DNA from: Pelagimonas phthalicica
GTDB lineage: Bacteria > Pseudomonadota > Alphaproteobacteria > Rhodobacterales > Rhodobacteraceae
Direction: 5' to 3'
Length of the DNA stretch: 64,000 nt
NCBI RefSeq assembly: GCF_004364805.1
Contig: NZ_SOAP01000002.1
Coordinates: 930,001 to 994,000 of the forward strand
Part shown: piece by piece, positions 61,621 to 64,000 of the stretch
Numbering within the stretch: position 1 is the stretch's first letter
How the letters are laid out: each line of letters begins with the position of its first letter
Notes under the pieces: generated by a model
Database searches by the model: none
Seen by the model: only the letters and a program-made list of their open reading frames with translations
Told to the model about the DNA's origin: nothing
Translations under genes and position numbers: made by a program

Positions 61621-62133
61621 TCAGGTTGCGATCTTTGGGAACCACGCCATGGTGATATCGGCGGCAATTGGTTGGTTGCCGCTGCTATCGGTGAGTTGGA
61701 TGGAGACGGTCACTTCGCCCTTGTCCTGTTCCATGGCCGGGCGCAACTGGTCTTCGGTTAGCGTGGCAACGGCGCGGATGTCGCCGCGAATGGGTTTGTG
61801 CAGCTCGGCCTGCATGCGACGTACCACCACAACCGCGCCTTTGGGCACCCAATGGGCCAGCAGAATACCGGCGGCGAATTCGCCGGGCATCTGGCAGACG
61901 ACACCATGAATGCCGCCTACATGGTTGCGGAACTTGCGCCGGTTCCTGAGGCTCATTTCCACGCGGGTTGGCTGCAGGACTTCGGTGCGGATGCCCACCG
62001 TGGCATAGGCGCGGATCAAACGGCCCAGGAACAGATCAAAGGCGCGCAGCCGCCATTTTTCCGGCAGAAAGGCAATGCGATCCAAAACGCCGTTCAAATG
62101 GTTCCGGGGCAGTTCAAGAGCGGTGTTTTGCAT
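61621..62133 (-). CDS. DUF4442 (hotdog-fold thioesterase-like) protein
   Basis: Predicted 170 residues. The segments RTEVLQPTRVEMSLRNRRKFRNHVGGIHGVVCQMPGEFAAG and GAVVVVRRMQAELHKPIRGDIRAVATL match DUF4442, which has a hotdog fold related to thioesterases; LGVHGG-type NHVGGIH is visible. Substrate unknown. AGGAGG lies just before the ATG, so translation should be strong. It faces the SDR gene to the right in the same direction with an 88-base gap. Confidence 0.88.
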   Translation of the reverse strand: MQNTALELPRNHLNGVLDRIAFLPEKWRLRAFDLFLGRLIRAYATVGIRTEVLQPTRVEMSLRNRRKFRNHVGGIHGVVCQMPGEFAAGILLAHWVPKGAVVVVRRMQAELHKPIRGDIRAVATLTEDQLRPAMEQDKGEVTVSIQLTDSSGNQPIAADITMAWFPKIAT

Positions 62134-62223
62134 GGGGCCTCCTGCACGTCTAAGTCAGGCTTTAGGGCATGGGGAGCCATGTGCCAAATGCGACGCTGCG
62201 CCAGTTTGGTGGTTGCCGTGGGG

Positions 62224-63039
62224 TCAGTTGTTCTGGCGCGCCAGCCGGGCCTTTAGGCGGGCCATGTCACGGCGCATGCGGGCCATGTAACAGGGAAACG
62301 GCAGGTAACGTTTGAGCCGCCAGCTTTTGCGCGCGGCGGGATGGGTGAGGATATGGGCCTGCCCCTTGGCGAGGCCGTCAAGAATGATCGCCGCGACCTC
62401 ATCAGCGCTGATGCGGGCGCGTTCCACCATGCGCGTGGTAGCGGCGCGGGTCTGATCATCGGTGGCGCGCATATTGCGGGCCAGATCGGTGCGAAAGAAG
62501 CTGGGACAAGCGACATGGACGGAAATGCCACGATCCTGCCATTCCAGCATCAGGGTTTCGGAAATCGCCAAAAGCGCGGCTTTGGAGGCGTTATAGGCGG
62601 CGGAATTGGACAGATAGAGCACAGCCGCCATCGAGGCGATGTTCAGCATCTGCCCGCCATGGGGCAAGAGCGGGCCCAGCGCCTGGGCCGTGCGCACGGG
62701 ACCGAGGGTGTTGATGTCGAAGATCCAGCGCCAATCCTCGATCTCGGTCTGATCAAAGGGGCCCATCTGGGCGACGCCGGCATTGTTGATCAAGAGATCG
62801 AGACCACCCCAATGGGCGTGCAGCCAGTCGGCGGTTTTGCGAAGGTCCGCCTCGGAGGTCACATCACAGGTGATCCAATCCACCCCGATCTCGGCAGCGG
62901 TGTGTTGCGCGGCCTCGGCGTCACGATCACCAATCAGAACCTGCGCGCCCTGCTTGGCCAGTTGGGTGGCAAGGGCCTGGCCCAGCCCCCCTGCCCCGCC
63001 GGTGATGAAAACCCGTTTTGTCATGCTCTGCTTTGTCAT
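62224..63039 (-). CDS. Short-chain dehydrogenase/reductase
   Basis: Predicted 271 residues (from ATG 63039; ATG 63024 is five residues shorter). The cofactor motif is TGGAGGLGQAL, NNAGVAQMG, the serine in NIASMAAVLYLS and the catalytic YNASK are present. A basic C-terminal tail (RKSWRLKRYLPFPCYMARMRRDMARLKARLARQNN) is unusual for SDRs of this length and might bind membrane. Substrate unknown. The Shine-Dalgarno is weak for both starts. Confidence 0.9.
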   Translation of the reverse strand: MTKQSMTKRVFITGGAGGLGQALATQLAKQGAQVLIGDRDAEAAQHTAAEIGVDWITCDVTSEADLRKTADWLHAHWGGLDLLINNAGVAQMGPFDQTEIEDWRWIFDINTLGPVRTAQALGPLLPHGGQMLNIASMAAVLYLSNSAAYNASKAALLAISETLMLEWQDRGISVHVACPSFFRTDLARNMRATDDQTRAATTRMVERARISADEVAAIILDGLAKGQAHILTHPAARKSWRLKRYLPFPCYMARMRRDMARLKARLARQNN

Positions 63040-63107
63040 GACTTTTATTACCTTGGCGCGCGGCGGATCTGCAATCGCCTCGCGCGGCGCATCCTGCAAG
63101 GCCAAGG

Positions 63108-63123
63108 GTCAGGAATTCCTGAC
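63108..63123. repeat. 16-base palindrome, third repeat family
   Basis: GTCAGGAATTCCTGAC is perfectly symmetric, upstream of the DUF1127 gene. Near-identical at 53086-53101 (one mismatch) and half present at 16948-16959; the left flank AAGGGTCAGGAATTCC is also shared with 16948. A protein-binding site or small mobile palindrome is possible. Confidence 0.7.
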
Positions 63124-63231
63124 GGAGGTTTTCCGGACTGATGCCAAAGGCGCAATTCACCTAGATTGAACCCAACACCGCAACAGCCTCCGCTCTGCAC
63201 AAACCTGGGGGCAAGACATAGGAGAGCCGAC

Positions 63232-63447
63232 ATGGCCTATTTTGATCCAAGCTTTGAACGCTCGACCGGGTTGCGTAACACTTTGGGGCGCATGGCGACC
63301 CGCCTGTTTGAAACCCCGTTTGATGCCCGCCAGCGCCGGTTGGCCGCGCGGGTGGCCGATCTGCGCGCCCTGTCCGATGCCGAACTGGCTGCGCGTGGTT
63401 TGCAGCGACAGGACATCCTGTTTCATGTGTTCGGAGGCGGCGCGTAA
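63232..63447 (+). CDS. DUF1127 family small protein
   Basis: Predicted 71 residues. The C-terminal helical block RRLAARVADLRALSDAELAARGLQRQDILFHVFG is the DUF1127 signature (YjiS-like). Small arginine-rich proteins of this family are linked to stress and phosphate or carbon metabolism and in alphaproteobacteria some act with small RNAs; no specific role is shown here. AGGAGAG lies before the ATG. The hairpin CAAATTCCG/CGGAATTTG follows the stop. Confidence 0.9.
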   Translation: MAYFDPSFERSTGLRNTLGRMATRLFETPFDARQRRLAARVADLRALSDAELAARGLQRQDILFHVFGGGA

Positions 63448-63455
63448 AGCGCAAC

Positions 63456-63477
63456 CAAATTCCGTCGACGGAATTTG
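63456..63477. repeat. Short hairpin repeat, second copy
   Basis: CAAATTCCG-TCGA-CGGAATTTG, 9-bp arms identical to the hairpin at 31921-31942 and differing only in the 4-base loop. It lies between the convergent DUF1127 and lipB genes and probably serves as a shared terminator. Confidence 0.75.
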
Positions 63478-64000
63478 TCAGCGCGCCTCGCAGGTGATGC
63501 GCTGCCGTTCTTCGCCAAAGATTTTCTCAAAGCTGGTTTTCAGTGCCACATCGAGATCGTCCATGCCAACCGGCAACCCCAAATCGACCAGCGAGGTCAC
63601 GCCATATTCGGTGATGCCGCAGGGGACGATACCGTCAAAATGGCTCAGATCCGGTTCGACATTGACCGAGATGCCGTGAAAGCTCACCCATTTGCGCATG
63701 CGAATGCCGATGGCGGCGACCTTGTCTTCGGCCATGGCCCCGGTGACGGTGCGCGGTTTGTCGGGGCGTTCGATCCAGACCCCGACACGGCCATCGCGGA
63801 TATGACCGCTGAGTCCAAACTCGGCCAGGGCGTCGATCACCCAGGCCTCGAGATCACGCACGAAACAGCGCACATCCTTGCCGCGTTTGGACACATCCAG
63901 CATCACATAAGCCACCCGCTGTCCGGGACCGTGATAGGTATATTGCCCACCGCGTTTGCTGGGATAGACCGGAAAGCGATCCGGATCCTTGAGGTCTTGG
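63478..64000 (-). CDS. lipB: Lipoyl (octanoyl) transferase LipB (5' end beyond the window)
   Basis: Visible C-terminal part of about 174 residues, continuing beyond the right edge. [13 protein letters not shown] is the substrate loop, [25 protein letters not shown] holds the catalytic lysine, and [15 protein letters not shown] holds the catalytic cysteine. LipB transfers octanoyl from acyl carrier protein to lipoate-dependent enzymes. The start is outside the window. The stop is close to the DUF1127 gene, with a convergent hairpin between. Confidence 0.95.
   Translation of the reverse strand, partial: QDLKDPDRFPVYPSKRGGQYTYHGPGQRVAYVMLDVSKRGKDVRCFVRDLEAWVIDALAEFGLSGHIRDGRVGVWIERPDKPRTVTGAMAEDKVAAIGIRMRKWVSFHGISVNVEPDLSHFDGIVPCGITEYGVTSLVDLGLPVGMDDLDVALKTSFEKIFGEERQRITCEAR

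Noticed and set aside
1-64000. tRNA, rRNA, insertion sequence, prophage and CRISPR signals
   Set aside because: None seen on either strand by inspection; a tRNA scan was not possible without tools.

Overview
This window looks like chromosome of a marine alphaproteobacterium of the Roseobacter group (Rhodobacterales). The basis is the set of recognisable genes: the DMSP lyase dddP with its full metal-ligand set, DUF3422, DUF6314, DUF1127 and DUF1223 family proteins, the order yajC-secD-secF followed by ccmA-B-C-D-G, an alphaproteobacterial-type FliG, and GC-rich coding sequence throughout. No phage, insertion sequence, CRISPR array, rRNA or tRNA gene was recognised. Most of the window is ordinary, densely packed core chromosome.

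Layout. 1-7 kb: the end of an acetylornithine deacetylase gene, then a peptide-type ABC importer in which the double ATPase gene is divergent from the binding protein and two permeases. The first permease carries a frameshift with loss of sequence. 7-13 kb: DUF1697, a YeeE/YedE sulfur transporter, DUF3422, DUF6314, small ORFs and purB. 13-17 kb: two small secreted proteins sharing a Cys motif, a stand-alone fliG, a lipid A-type acyltransferase and a DUF1223 protein. 17-24 kb (minus strand): yajC, secD, secF, a TauE/SafE exporter, an Mth938-like protein, then ccmA, ccmB, ccmC, ccmD and ccmG. 24-30 kb: flagellin, a membrane-anchored pentapeptide-repeat protein with a compositional break inside it, serS, and a TetR/SDR divergent pair with two clear operators. 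30-34 kb (minus): a YfgM-like protein, bamB and der, the classical outer-membrane/ribosome assembly order. 34-40 kb: an RND efflux pair whose adaptor has an exceptionally long heptad-repeat hairpin. 40-49 kb: pepN, several small unknown genes, an acyltransferase, an SLT lysozyme-like protein and gatB. 49-55 kb: a lipoprotein, a multi-pass membrane protein built partly from a six-base DNA repeat, dddP and a DUF3179 protein. 55-64 kb: bolA, a J-domain protein, an amine oxidase, msrB, a GST, sdaA, a cupin regulator, DUF4442, SDR and DUF1127 proteins, and the end of lipB.

The most notable non-coding signal is a composite intergenic element present eight times. Each copy lies 3' of a gene and in the same orientation as that gene. 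It combines a G/C hairpin, a second hairpin whose stem changes between copies while keeping its pairing and usually a CAAG loop, and a conserved tail CCCCGGGATATTT...GGCC...AGAA. The changing stems with preserved pairing argue for selection on RNA structure.

The other strong candidates for a second look are the adaptor with eight tandem 14-residue repeats each carrying a proline, the membrane protein at 49955-51460 with a perfect 14-bp inverted repeat beside a hexanucleotide array, and the mosaic pentapeptide protein. I did not find a clearly new multi-gene system. The candidates are single genes and one repeat family.
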